A stretch of DNA of 8,536 bases from Clostridiales bacterium (GCA_012799165.1 JAAZLU010000036.1:1-8536); one strand, 5' to 3'. Positions 1-6,810 are shown, counted from the first letter of the stretch. A program made the numbers and translations. Notes: a model not told the origin generated them from the letters alone.

Positions 1-1
1 A

Positions 2-1861
2 ATGACAGGAAGCGATGGCGCAAACAGGGGCGATATTGCCTGCTACTTGTATGACTCGCTCGATTGCCCTCTTGGGAAGACCGATAAGAACGGAAACTTC
101 AATCCTTTCGTACCTGCGGAAAGCTTTGCGCAAAGAAACGGCGTTAGCGCCTACAATGCAGGTAACCCCTTCGTCGTCAAGGGCAACGAGGATGCTTTAA
201 TTAACATGAAGGATTATGTAGGCTCCTATGTGACCGCGACCGAAAAGGATGGCAAGATCATCGTCATCAACGAAGTCATGTCAGAATTCGTTTCAGGTAA
301 GATCGATGCTCTCGAGCGCAAGCTCGGCAATTACAAGCTCGACCCAGGCATAGTCCTCGCAAATCCTGTCGAAACATTTAAGAACGGTGCATGGGTTGCG
401 ACAGTCGCTCCTACACCGGCAGTTGCTCGCACCTATGCTGTAAAACTCAGCGGTAACTATGTAAAGGAAATTTATTCCGAAAGTGAGTGGACTTTGGCCG
501 GAGGCAAGCACGTGGTAGTCACCGCAAACCATATCAGCCAGATTAGCGCCGCGACTCCGAAGTTTGTCGATGTGAAATTCCCCGTCGACGATCACGATAT
601 AATCGATGAGGGCAAGTTCAGTCTTGCAGGCGTAGATAGTCTTGCCGAAATCAAGACAAATCATATCGCATATGTCTATGTCGATGCACACGGCTTTATT
701 GCGAGAGTCGAAATCGGAACTGAGCTTGTGACGGGCGAAGTTACCAAGGTCAGCAGTGACGGCAAGGATATTACAATAGGCGGAAAGATATATAATGTGG
801 CAGCCAATGCCACTGCAAACGGTCTGCTGGCAAAGAGCCCCGGAACTAAGGGCGTATTTCGCCTCGACTACTATGGAGATATCTTCGATGCTGTCATCGA
901 GGAAGTTGCTGCTGCGACCGACAACTACGGTATGCTTCTTCTGGTCGGTAAAACTATCGATCCCGATGGCATAACGGAAGGCAGAAGCGTAAGGATGTTC
1001 CTTGCGGACGGAAGCGTAAAGACACTTAAAGCAGACGTTGCGGAGGTTGATGCGCTCGCAGGCCTCACTGCAGCCTTCCCCAAGAAGTCCGCCGCAGGCG
1101 TATACCCGGTAAAATACCAGCTCAATTCGAAGGGAGAAATTTCCACGATAACTGCCTTGGCGCTGGTCGGCCCGATGGGCGACGCGGGGGTAAGCTCAGC
1201 AGGTCTCTACAGCGGTAAGATAGTGACTGACGACACCGTCATTATCAATATCGGCACGGGAGCTTTCGATCCCTCCGACTCAAGCAAGTACACGGTTTTA
1301 AGCAGGGCTGAAATTTTGGGCAAGACCGCCAAGAACGGCAGCAAGTATCAGGTTAAAGCTTCAGATGCGTTAAAGCTCGACCTGTTCCTGTTCATCTCCG
1401 ACGATCTTTCCACGGTCAGCGCGATTTACGGTAAGGTTGTCGATTACGATAATCAGATTGGCGGGTTTGGTGTTCATGTTCTTGCCAACGGCATGGAGCT
1501 CACCTACGAATCCGGTGCCCCAGTCGCAGAAGCAGACCTCATAGCTCTCAAGGCGGCGGGATTGGTTGAACTGAAATTCACAGACGGAAAATTTACGGGT
1601 AGCAATGCATTCGGAGCGACCATCGCTTTACCGATGGGGGCCACGGCATCATCCGTGACAGGAAGCTTCTTCGTGGATAATCAGGGAGGCGGTATCGTCT
1701 ACACATTGTCGAGCGACGTCGTAGTCTACATTAACGACAATGGCACTTGGAGCGTCGGGGCGCTTTCCGATCTCGATGGGCTTACGGCCGGAACGGTCAA
1801 GCTCTACAACGCGACCGGTGGAGCCGATGTTTCGGAGATAGTGGTTTACGAGAAGCCTTAA
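2..1861 (+). CDS. SLH-domain S-layer-like surface protein, 5'-truncated by the window edge
   Basis: This is the C-terminal 619 residues of an exported, probably cell-wall-anchored surface protein. The frame is open to the left edge. Its first Met lies at a position where the downstream paralogue (2236-4662) has Lys167, so it is internal and not the start; about 165 codons, with the signal peptide and the first SLH repeats, should lie upstream. The visible part begins in the third SLH repeat (NRGD at residues 8-11, then two Cys at 14 and 22). It continues with a long, acidic, beta-rich region of unknown fold that aligns along its whole length with the paralogue. Shared blocks include GNPFVVKGNEDA/GDPFVVKGNEDA, TGEVTKVSSD, PGTKG.FRLDY, KFTGSNAFG and the tail AGTVKLY. 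The stop is TAA at 1859-1861. A hairpin follows 28 bp later. Anchoring by SLH is family knowledge; the function of the long C-terminal region is unknown, with a structural S-layer role most likely. Confidence 0.92.
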   Translation: MTGSDGANRGDIACYLYDSLDCPLGKTDKNGNFNPFVPAESFAQRNGVSAYNAGNPFVVKGNEDALINMKDYVGSYVTATEKDGKIIVINEVMSEFVSGKIDALERKLGNYKLDPGIVLANPVETFKNGAWVATVAPTPAVARTYAVKLSGNYVKEIYSESEWTLAGGKHVVVTANHISQISAATPKFVDVKFPVDDHDIIDEGKFSLAGVDSLAEIKTNHIAYVYVDAHGFIARVEIGTELVTGEVTKVSSDGKDITIGGKIYNVAANATANGLLAKSPGTKGVFRLDYYGDIFDAVIEEVAAATDNYGMLLLVGKTIDPDGITEGRSVRMFLADGSVKTLKADVAEVDALAGLTAAFPKKSAAGVYPVKYQLNSKGEISTITALALVGPMGDAGVSSAGLYSGKIVTDDTVIINIGTGAFDPSDSSKYTVLSRAEILGKTAKNGSKYQVKASDALKLDLFLFISDDLSTVSAIYGKVVDYDNQIGGFGVHVLANGMELTYESGAPVAEADLIALKAAGLVELKFTDGKFTGSNAFGATIALPMGATASSVTGSFFVDNQGGGIVYTLSSDVVVYINDNGTWSVGALSDLDGLTAGTVKLYNATGGADVSEIVVYEKP

Positions 1862-1889
1862 TTAATAAACAAGTTAATTCAAAACTTTC

Positions 1890-1913
1890 GGGAGCCGGCA
1901 GATGCCGGCTCCC
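1890..1913 (+). terminator. Strong 3' hairpin after the first SLH gene, lacking a T-tract
   Basis: A perfect inverted repeat (GGGAGCCGGC, loop AGAT, GCCGGCTCCC) lies 28 bp after the stop codon. The stem is 10 bp and GC-rich. It is followed by TAGTTATATC rather than a run of T, so efficient intrinsic termination is uncertain. It could instead protect the mRNA 3' end or give partial termination. It matches the terminator of the next SLH gene in stem length and loop size. Confidence 0.6.
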
Positions 1914-2076
1914 TAGTTATATCGAGGACTATTAATGCATTTTTAAATTTTATATTTCTAAAACGATTAAGTTTATAGGGCAGAACTTGTATTCCTTAAA
2001 CTCTAAAACTCCGAAAAGGGTAGCAATGGTAGGCTTTGCCGCATATTACAGTTCTTTTACAAGTGCGTCAATTTGC
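1914..2076. other. Non-coding spacer, AT-rich in its first half
   Basis: This stretch lies between the first SLH gene's hairpin and the next promoter. No plausible gene is visible on either strand. Positions about 1929-1975 are strikingly AT-rich (TTTTTAAATTTTATATTTC), but they lie more than 100 bp upstream of the promoter, too far for a classical UP element. The remainder looks unremarkable. Confidence 0.5.
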
Positions 2077-2104
2077 TTGCAGGGTTTCAAAGCTTTGTTA
2101 TAAT
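2077..2104 (+). promoter_or_regulatory. Predicted extended -10 promoter for the 808-aa SLH gene
   Basis: A perfect TATAAT (2099-2104) is preceded by TG with a 1-nt spacing (TGTTATAAT), an extended -10. The -35 region is weak: TTGCAG at 2077-2082 with 16-bp spacing, or TTGCTT at 2073-2078 with 20 bp. The extended -10 would compensate for this. The expected transcription start is near 2111, giving a leader of about 125 nt before the ATG at 2236. Confidence 0.55.
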
Positions 2105-2120
2105 TCAAGGAGTTGAAGGT

Positions 2121-2142
2121 TACATATGTACATTGCATGCAA
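2121..2142. repeat. Two adjacent 10-bp palindromes in the leader
   Basis: TACATATGTA (2121-2130) and TTGCATGCAA (2133-2142) are both perfect palindromes separated by 2 bp. They sit about 10-30 bp downstream of the predicted transcription start. They could be protein-binding half-turn sites or two tiny hairpins inside the 2112-2152 stem. Their presence is directly seen; a role is only inferred. Confidence 0.4.
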
Positions 2143-2209
2143 AATCTTCAACCTGAAAGCCGCCCCGAAGGGGGCAGGGCGGTGGACGGAAAATAATCTT
2201 CCCCCGTAG
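2126..2209 (+). CDS. Possible 27-codon leader ORF ending Pro-Pro-stop
   Basis: A small open frame starts at ATG 2126, in a different frame from the SLH gene, and ends at TAG 2207-2209, 26 nt before the SLH start codon. A GAAGG at 2115-2119, 6 nt upstream, could serve as ribosome-binding site. The peptide starts MYIACK and ends ENNLPP. It spans both arms of the GC-rich pseudoknot in the leader, so translating ribosomes would unfold it. Carboxy-terminal Pro-Pro before a stop codon is known to slow termination in bacteria. It may be chance: the frame is short, it shows no homology I recognise, and the predicted RNA 5' end leaves only about 4 nt before the GAAGG. Confidence 0.2.
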   Translation: MYIACKIFNLKAAPKGAGRWTENNLPP

Positions 2210-2235
2210 AAATTCTTTTTAAGGAGGAATTAAGA

Positions 2236-4662
2236 ATGAAGAAAGTATTATCTTTCGCACTCGTTCTTGCTTTGATCCTCGGCAGCTTCTCGATGGTATT
2301 TGCGGCTGATTTTGCAGACGTAAAGGCTACCGACGAGTTCAGCGAAGCCGTAAATGTCCTCACCGGGCTTGATATTGTTGCCGGATATCCCGATGGCAAA
2401 TTCAAGCCTGGTCAGGCTGTTACCAGAGCAGAGATGGCGGCGCTTATTATAAACGCCCTCGGTCTGCCTGTACAGGGCAAAGCACTGACACGTTTCTCGG
2501 ATGTACCTTATGAGCACTGGGCTTCCGGCTATATTTCCTATGCCTCGTCCCTGAACATCATAAACGGATATCCCGACGGCACATTCAAGCCCGACAGAAC
2601 CGTGTCCTATAACGAGGCACTCGCAATGATCGTCAACGCTCTCGGTTATACTCCAGAGTCGCTCGTGGGAAGCTGGCCCGGAGCTTATGTAAATAAGGCT
2701 CGCGGACTCGGACTCCTCGACACCTGCAAGAAGACCGGAGACGTCGGTGCGGACAGGGGCGATATCGTTTGCTTCCTGTACGATGCGCTGGATTGCTACA
2801 TCGGCAAGACAAATAAGGACGGCGAGTTTGTTCCGGCCGTACCGGCGGATACATTTGCCGGCAGAAACGGTGCGGCTCCTTATAAGCCGGCGGTGCTTGG
2901 TGCAAAAGCTGGAGATCCGTTCGTAGTGAAGGGTAACGAAGATGCCTTTATCAATATGAAGGACTATCTCGGTGCTTATGTAACCGCTACTGCGAAGGAC
3001 GGCAAGATTATTGCCATCAACGAAGTTGCGTCCGAATTCGTAGTTGGGAAGCTCGACATTGGAAAGGCCACGCTCGGCAAATACAAGCTCGATCCCGGCA
3101 TCAATGCTACAACGGCTCCTGCGAAGGATGTTGAGACCTTCAATAACGGTGCTTATGTAGCACAAGTCAAGCTGAACACGCTCGATGGTCTTACTCGCAC
3201 TTGGGCTGTAAAGGTCAGCGGCAACTATGTAAAGGATATCTACTCCGCGAGCACTTGGGCTCTCGGCGCTGCGCACGGTGTTGTCGCCGCTAAGAATCTC
3301 GACGAGATTAAGGCGAAGACTCCGAAGTTCTTCGGCGAGAAATTCCCCGTGGACGACAACGATGCAATCGATGCAAGCCAGTTTGCTCTCCTGGGCGTAA
3401 ATAGCCTCGATGCTATCGCGGTAGGTCAGGTTGCATACGTCTACACCGATGCCGCCGGATTCATCACGAGAATCGAGATTGGAACCGAGACCGTAACAGG
3501 CGAAGTAACCAAGGTCAGCAGCGACAAGAGTGTTGCTACCATTGGAGGCGTGGACTATGAGTTTGCAGTCAATGCTACAGCAGACGGCAAGAAGGCTCAG
3601 GATCCCGGAACCAAGGGTACCTTCCGCCTCGACTACGCCGGAGATATCTACGATGGCGTAATCGATAAGGAAGAGGTTGTAACCAACTACGCTATGGTCC
3701 TATTAGTTGCTAATCCTCCCGATCCCGAGGGGATAGATACCGATAAGAGAAGCGTAAAGCTGCTCCTCGCAGACGGAACCACAAAGACCTTCAGCGCAAC
3801 CAAGGCGCAGATGGATGGAATCGGCTTTGATGGAGGAGGAGTTGTACCGTATGTATTCCCGCATAAGGCTGCTGCTCCGACCCCCGTCGTATATAAGCTC
3901 AACGAAGACGGTAAACTCACCGACATTCAGCTTCTGACGGCAGCTGCACCCGCAGGTCCCGGAATGACAGACTCCGGAGCTATTGGCGCTGCTGAAACCG
4001 TTACCGCTGCCGGCTTGTTCAAAGGCAAGATTGTCAGCGACAAGACCTTTATCGTAACCTTTAAGGCTACGGGTGCTGTTTGGGATGATGCGAAGACCTA
4101 TACGATTGTTAAGAGAGCCGACATCCTCGAGAAGAAGGGTGAAGACGACAGCCGTTACTATTTCAAGGCTGCGACCGCGACGAACATCGAAGTCTTGCTC
4201 TTTGAGTCCGACGGCCTCGTTGAAGTCACCAAGACTTACGGCAAGGTTCTCGACTACGATAGGCTCGCCGGCGGCAAGTCCACCGTCTATGCACTTGCGG
4301 ACGGCAAGGAAGTCAGCTATCCTTCCGAGGTAGACTACGGAACCCTTGATCTTGAGATGGATAAGGTTCTCGTTGAACTGGTCGTCAAGAACGGCAAGTT
4401 CACTGGAAGCAATGCGTTTGGAGAGAAGTTTGCCTTTAATATGACCACTGCTGCAGCTTCCTCCGTCGATGGAAACTTCTTCATCTGGGGAGGCAATGTC
4501 TACACGATGGCGGCAGATGTAGTCGTATACGTAGGCAAGAATGACGGCACCGGCTGGAAGGTTGGCACCACTGCCGATCTCGATAAGCTGGAGGCCGGCA
4601 CAGTCAAGCTCTACGATGCGGCTAACGACGGTGTCTACGAGATTATGGTTCTCGAGAAATAA
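2236..4662 (+). CDS. SLH-domain S-layer-like surface protein, 808 aa
   Basis: This is an exported protein predicted to be held on the cell surface by SLH repeats that bind secondary cell-wall polysaccharide. The start is ATG 2236 with AAGGAGG 8 nt upstream. The signal peptide is residues 1-23 (MKK, a hydrophobic core, then VFA before ADFADV). SLH1 is about residues 26-75 with GYPDGKFKPG and TRAE (63-66). SLH2 is about 87-137 with GYPDGTFKPD, but SYNE replaces TRAE. SLH3 is about 138-187 and degenerate, with DRGD at that position. All three Cys of the protein (164, 179, 187) are in SLH3. Residues about 190-808 are acidic and beta-rich, with repeated strand-like segments (GEVTKVSSD, GKIVSD, GKVLDYD); I do not recognise a named domain. 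It is a close tandem paralogue of the gene ending at 1861, with its own promoter, long leader and strong terminator. Codon choice looks more biased (AAG, CTC, ATC) than in the downstream operon, as expected for an abundant protein. A structural S-layer role is likely but not proven. Confidence 0.95.
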   Translation: MKKVLSFALVLALILGSFSMVFAADFADVKATDEFSEAVNVLTGLDIVAGYPDGKFKPGQAVTRAEMAALIINALGLPVQGKALTRFSDVPYEHWASGYISYASSLNIINGYPDGTFKPDRTVSYNEALAMIVNALGYTPESLVGSWPGAYVNKARGLGLLDTCKKTGDVGADRGDIVCFLYDALDCYIGKTNKDGEFVPAVPADTFAGRNGAAPYKPAVLGAKAGDPFVVKGNEDAFINMKDYLGAYVTATAKDGKIIAINEVASEFVVGKLDIGKATLGKYKLDPGINATTAPAKDVETFNNGAYVAQVKLNTLDGLTRTWAVKVSGNYVKDIYSASTWALGAAHGVVAAKNLDEIKAKTPKFFGEKFPVDDNDAIDASQFALLGVNSLDAIAVGQVAYVYTDAAGFITRIEIGTETVTGEVTKVSSDKSVATIGGVDYEFAVNATADGKKAQDPGTKGTFRLDYAGDIYDGVIDKEEVVTNYAMVLLVANPPDPEGIDTDKRSVKLLLADGTTKTFSATKAQMDGIGFDGGGVVPYVFPHKAAAPTPVVYKLNEDGKLTDIQLLTAAAPAGPGMTDSGAIGAAETVTAAGLFKGKIVSDKTFIVTFKATGAVWDDAKTYTIVKRADILEKKGEDDSRYYFKAATATNIEVLLFESDGLVEVTKTYGKVLDYDRLAGGKSTVYALADGKEVSYPSEVDYGTLDLEMDKVLVELVVKNGKFTGSNAFGEKFAFNMTTAAASSVDGNFFIWGGNVYTMAADVVVYVGKNDGTGWKVGTTADLDKLEAGTVKLYDAANDGVYEIMVLEK

Positions 4663-4700
4663 TCGGGAATTCATAATCGGATAGACTAATCCAAAAAACT

Positions 4701-4731
4701 CAGGAACCGGCATTCGCCGGTTCCTGTTTTT
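4701..4731 (+). terminator. Strong rho-independent terminator after the 808-aa SLH gene
   Basis: CAGGAACCGGC, loop ATTC and GCCGGTTCCTG form a perfect 11-bp stem followed directly by TTTTT (4727-4731). An A-run (AAAAAA, 4693-4698) lies just upstream, so the element could also work on the opposite strand. It starts 39 bp after the stop codon and separates the SLH gene from the next transcription unit. Confidence 0.92.
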
Positions 4732-4747
4732 AGTGGATATTCAAAGT

Positions 4748-4777
4748 TTGACGCAGCGGGTTTGCTTGCAGTATAAT
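4748..4777 (+). promoter_or_regulatory. Predicted sigma-A-type promoter for the glycan operon
   Basis: TTGACG (4748-4753) and TATAAT (4772-4777) are separated by 18 bp; only one -35 base departs from consensus. Transcription would start near 4784, leaving a short leader of about 20 nt before the ATG at 4804. The spacer ends with TTTGCTTGCAG (4761-4771), an 11-mer that also occurs in the promoter region of the SLH gene (2072-2082). Confidence 0.78.
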
Positions 4778-4803
4778 CTAGGCTGTCTTGGAGGGATGAT
4801 GTT

Positions 4804-6732
4804 ATGGAGAACAATCTTAAGAAAAACACTTCATTTGGCAGGGATATATTGGCGATGTTGCCCGCTATAATATTCTGCCTTTCGATACTCGCTCTGCGCA
4901 CAAAATTGGATAAGATGCCGTTGAGCGACATATACTGGATTCCTTATTCCGACAACACGCTTATAACGGACATATACTCTTACTATAAGGCCCTGATGGT
5001 CGTAATTGCGGGGCTTGCAGCGGCGGCTGTTCTCGGCGCAAAACTCGCGACCAAGAAGATTCAAATTAAGAGTAAATATCTTTATATACCTGCAGCCGTA
5101 TATCTTGTTCTTGCCTTGCTTTCATCCCTGTTTTCGGATTACAGGTATTTTGCCTTTAAGGGAGCCTATCAGCATTACGAAGGAATCTTCGTATTAATTT
5201 CTTACATAGTGGTGATGTTTTTCCTATACCACATTGTGAACAGCCACAGGCGGGTGGGAATTATCGTGTTTACGGCGCTGGCCGCCGCGCTGCTTTTAGG
5301 CATTGTCGGGCTTAGCCAGGCGATGGGGCGCGATCTCTTTACTACTCTTACATGGGAGAAGTTCATTACACCCAATGTGGTATACGAGGACGGCAGCACG
5401 GCATGGCAAAGATTAGAGGCTATGGCTGCCGAGGGCAAGAGCCCCGATGTTCACATATTTACCAGGGGGGAAGTTTATCAGAGCGTATACAATGTCAACT
5501 ACGTACCCTTCTATCTATGCCTGATTTTACCGCTTGTGGCCATGCTTTTTATACGGCTTTACCAATCGAAAAAGCCGGCAATTAAGGTCTTGAGCTTTTC
5601 GCTACTCGCATTCTTCGGTCTGCTCGTTTACAATTTCTTCGCTGCCAATTCCGCCAGCGGATTTTTCGGGCTGCTTATTATGGCTATCGCAGCTCTGGTA
5701 CTTTTAAACAAGAGGATTTTTAAGTGGATAGTTCCGATTCTTTGCATCCTGATTGTCGCAGGCGCGGTAATGGGGGTGCTTTCCGATAGGTGGCTTCCCG
5801 AGGTTAAATCCAAATTCAGCGAGCTGGGCTCTGCAATCTCCCGCAGCTTTAAAATTTACGCTCAGGGGGAAGATATTAAGACGGATTACGAAAATGCTCC
5901 CGGCTCCGTATTTGCGATCATAGACTATATAGAGACGGGAGAAGGACGCGTAGGCTTTTCTGTCGATGGAAATCTCCTGCAGGTTATAAGGGACGAGGAG
6001 AACAAACAATTTCTGATTACGGACGATGAGGGGACGCCTCTGCCGCTAATGTACACCGATAAAGAGGGGGTTTATGCTATAGCGGATGAGCGCTTTCACG
6101 ATTATGTTAGGGTGGAACATAGGGGAGCGCTCGATGTATATTACATAATCCTAGTTACTCAAAAAACAAATTGGCGCTTTATATTCCGCGAGGGGACTTT
6201 CTATTATACGAACAGGCACGGCTACGAAGTGACGCTTAGGAATGTGCCTCATATAGGTTTCGAAGGCCATTACGATTTCGGATCCTCGCGGGGCCGCATA
6301 TGGGCGACTACTATACCTATGCTCAAGGATAGGATATTCCTGGGCTCGGGCGCGGACACTTATATGTTCGTTTTTCCTCAGAACGACTATGCTACGCTCT
6401 ACAGCACTAGGGCAGATTTAGGCCTCATAACGGATAAGGCGCACAATCTGTACATGCAGTACTGGGTTCAGACGGGTCTAATCTCGCTCATCGCATGGCT
6501 CGTTATGGTATTCTTCTACATCGTAGGAGCCGTTAAATACTTCTGGAAACGCGGCTTCGAGGACTTCTCGGACTTCGTAAACGGCGGAATTTTCCTCGGC
6601 ATATTGGGCTTTTTGACGACCGCGCTCTTCAATGACGGTTCGGTAAACACCATGCCGATGTTCTATACGATGCTCGGAACAGGACTGGCGATCAACAACA
6701 GGGAAAACTGGCCCAAGCAGAAAGAGGCATAG
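4804..6732 (+). CDS. O-antigen ligase/polymerase-like membrane protein (Wzy_C/WaaL type)
   Basis: This is a polytopic protein of 642 residues, predicted to polymerise lipid-linked glycan or ligate it to a surface acceptor at the outer face of the membrane. Of three nearby ATGs, the one at 4804 fits GGAGGG (4790-4795) with 8-nt spacing. Hydrophobic segments lie at about 14-32, 62-80, 93-110, 126-145, 151-170, 233-251, 260-280, 284-301, 306-325, 557-580, 595-610 and perhaps 618-631. Family-type signatures are SSLFSDYRYFAFKG (107-120), GSSRGRIW (493-500), LGSGADTY..FPQND (513-528) and KAHNLYMQ (545-552), whose His547 sits where the ligase family has its essential His. Residues about 330-490 form a soluble, beta-rich extracytoplasmic segment before the signature region. 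The gene is first in an operon with a MurJ-family flippase and a FlaA1-like gene. Substrate and acceptor cannot be told from sequence; S-layer glycan or SLH-binding wall polymer are the contextual candidates. Codons such as ATA and AGG appear more common than in the SLH genes. Confidence 0.9.
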   Translation: MENNLKKNTSFGRDILAMLPAIIFCLSILALRTKLDKMPLSDIYWIPYSDNTLITDIYSYYKALMVVIAGLAAAAVLGAKLATKKIQIKSKYLYIPAAVYLVLALLSSLFSDYRYFAFKGAYQHYEGIFVLISYIVVMFFLYHIVNSHRRVGIIVFTALAAALLLGIVGLSQAMGRDLFTTLTWEKFITPNVVYEDGSTAWQRLEAMAAEGKSPDVHIFTRGEVYQSVYNVNYVPFYLCLILPLVAMLFIRLYQSKKPAIKVLSFSLLAFFGLLVYNFFAANSASGFFGLLIMAIAALVLLNKRIFKWIVPILCILIVAGAVMGVLSDRWLPEVKSKFSELGSAISRSFKIYAQGEDIKTDYENAPGSVFAIIDYIETGEGRVGFSVDGNLLQVIRDEENKQFLITDDEGTPLPLMYTDKEGVYAIADERFHDYVRVEHRGALDVYYIILVTQKTNWRFIFREGTFYYTNRHGYEVTLRNVPHIGFEGHYDFGSSRGRIWATTIPMLKDRIFLGSGADTYMFVFPQNDYATLYSTRADLGLITDKAHNLYMQYWVQTGLISLIAWLVMVFFYIVGAVKYFWKRGFEDFSDFVNGGIFLGILGFLTTALFNDGSVNTMPMFYTMLGTGLAINNRENWPKQKEA

Positions 6733-6810
6733 GTTAAGAAAGCTCTCCGGTTCTCCAAAAATATAGGCAGATAAACCGGCTCGGAATTATAAAGCCCGGG
6801 CATAATATAT
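6733..6810 (+). other. 78-bp intergenic gap without a clear ribosome-binding site
   Basis: The gap lies between the ligase-like gene and the flippase gene. CCGGTT (6747-6752) and AACCGG (6774-6779) could pair across a 21-nt loop, but no T-run follows, so I do not call a terminator. CATAAT at 6801-6806 lies immediately before the ATG at 6811 and resembles a -10 box with no -35. No Shine-Dalgarno sequence is visible 5-10 nt before that ATG. Confidence 0.4.

Larger units (their letters stand above)
2111..2235 (+). promoter_or_regulatory. Long structured 5' leader, candidate cis-regulatory RNA
   Basis: Several pairings are visible. GTTGAAG (2112-2118) pairs perfectly with CTTCAAC (2146-2152), closing a domain that contains two 10-bp palindromes. 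CCGCCC (2160-2165) pairs with GGGCGG (2177-2182). The loop of that stem carries GGGGG (2170-2174), which can pair with CCCCC (2201-2205) to make an H-type pseudoknot. An exclusive alternative is GCCCC (2162-2166) with GGGGC (2171-2175). ATTCTT (2212-2217) can pair with AAGAAT (2232-2237) around the ribosome-binding site AAGGAGG (2221-2227), but that helix is weak. I do not recognise a known riboswitch class. A stabilising leader typical of abundant S-layer mRNA is the simplest alternative. Confidence 0.42.

Noticed and set aside
2..4. ATG at position 2 as a true start codon
   Set aside because: It falls inside the third SLH repeat when aligned with the paralogue, where the paralogue has Lys167, and there is no upstream sequence to support initiation.
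2186..2206. ACGGAA in the leader as part of a glutamine (glnA/downstream-peptide) riboswitch
   Set aside because: Only this short piece is similar; the conserved GUUCA and GGAAGUAGG-like segments and their spacing are absent.
2755..2763. RGD tripeptide (residues 174-176) as a host-cell adhesion motif
   Set aside because: It sits at the TRAE position of a degenerate SLH repeat, so it is better explained by domain drift. Nothing else suggests host binding.
2248..3276. Long open frame on the minus strand opposite the 808-aa SLH gene
   Set aside because: Its translation is compositionally odd and resembles no protein family I know. The + strand frame has a signal peptide, SLH repeats and a paralogue, so the minus frame is a by-product of strong codon bias.
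3703..4713. Long minus-strand open frame covering the end of the SLH gene and its terminator
   Set aside because: It runs through the terminator hairpin, has no recognisable domain and lies opposite a firmly supported gene.
1890..4726. The two GC-rich inverted repeats as ends of a mobile element around the SLH gene
   Set aside because: Each is a self-contained hairpin just after a stop codon. There is no transposase or target-site duplication, and terminator function explains them better.
4796..4801. ATG at 4796 or 4799 as the start of the ligase-like gene
   Set aside because: Both are too close to the GGAGGG. The 4796 frame is not the gene's frame and soon ends, and the 4804 ATG has ideal spacing.
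6747..6779. Inverted repeat CCGGTT/AACCGG as a terminator inside the glycan operon
   Set aside because: It has only a 6-bp stem, a 21-nt loop and no T-run, so read-through into the flippase gene is expected.
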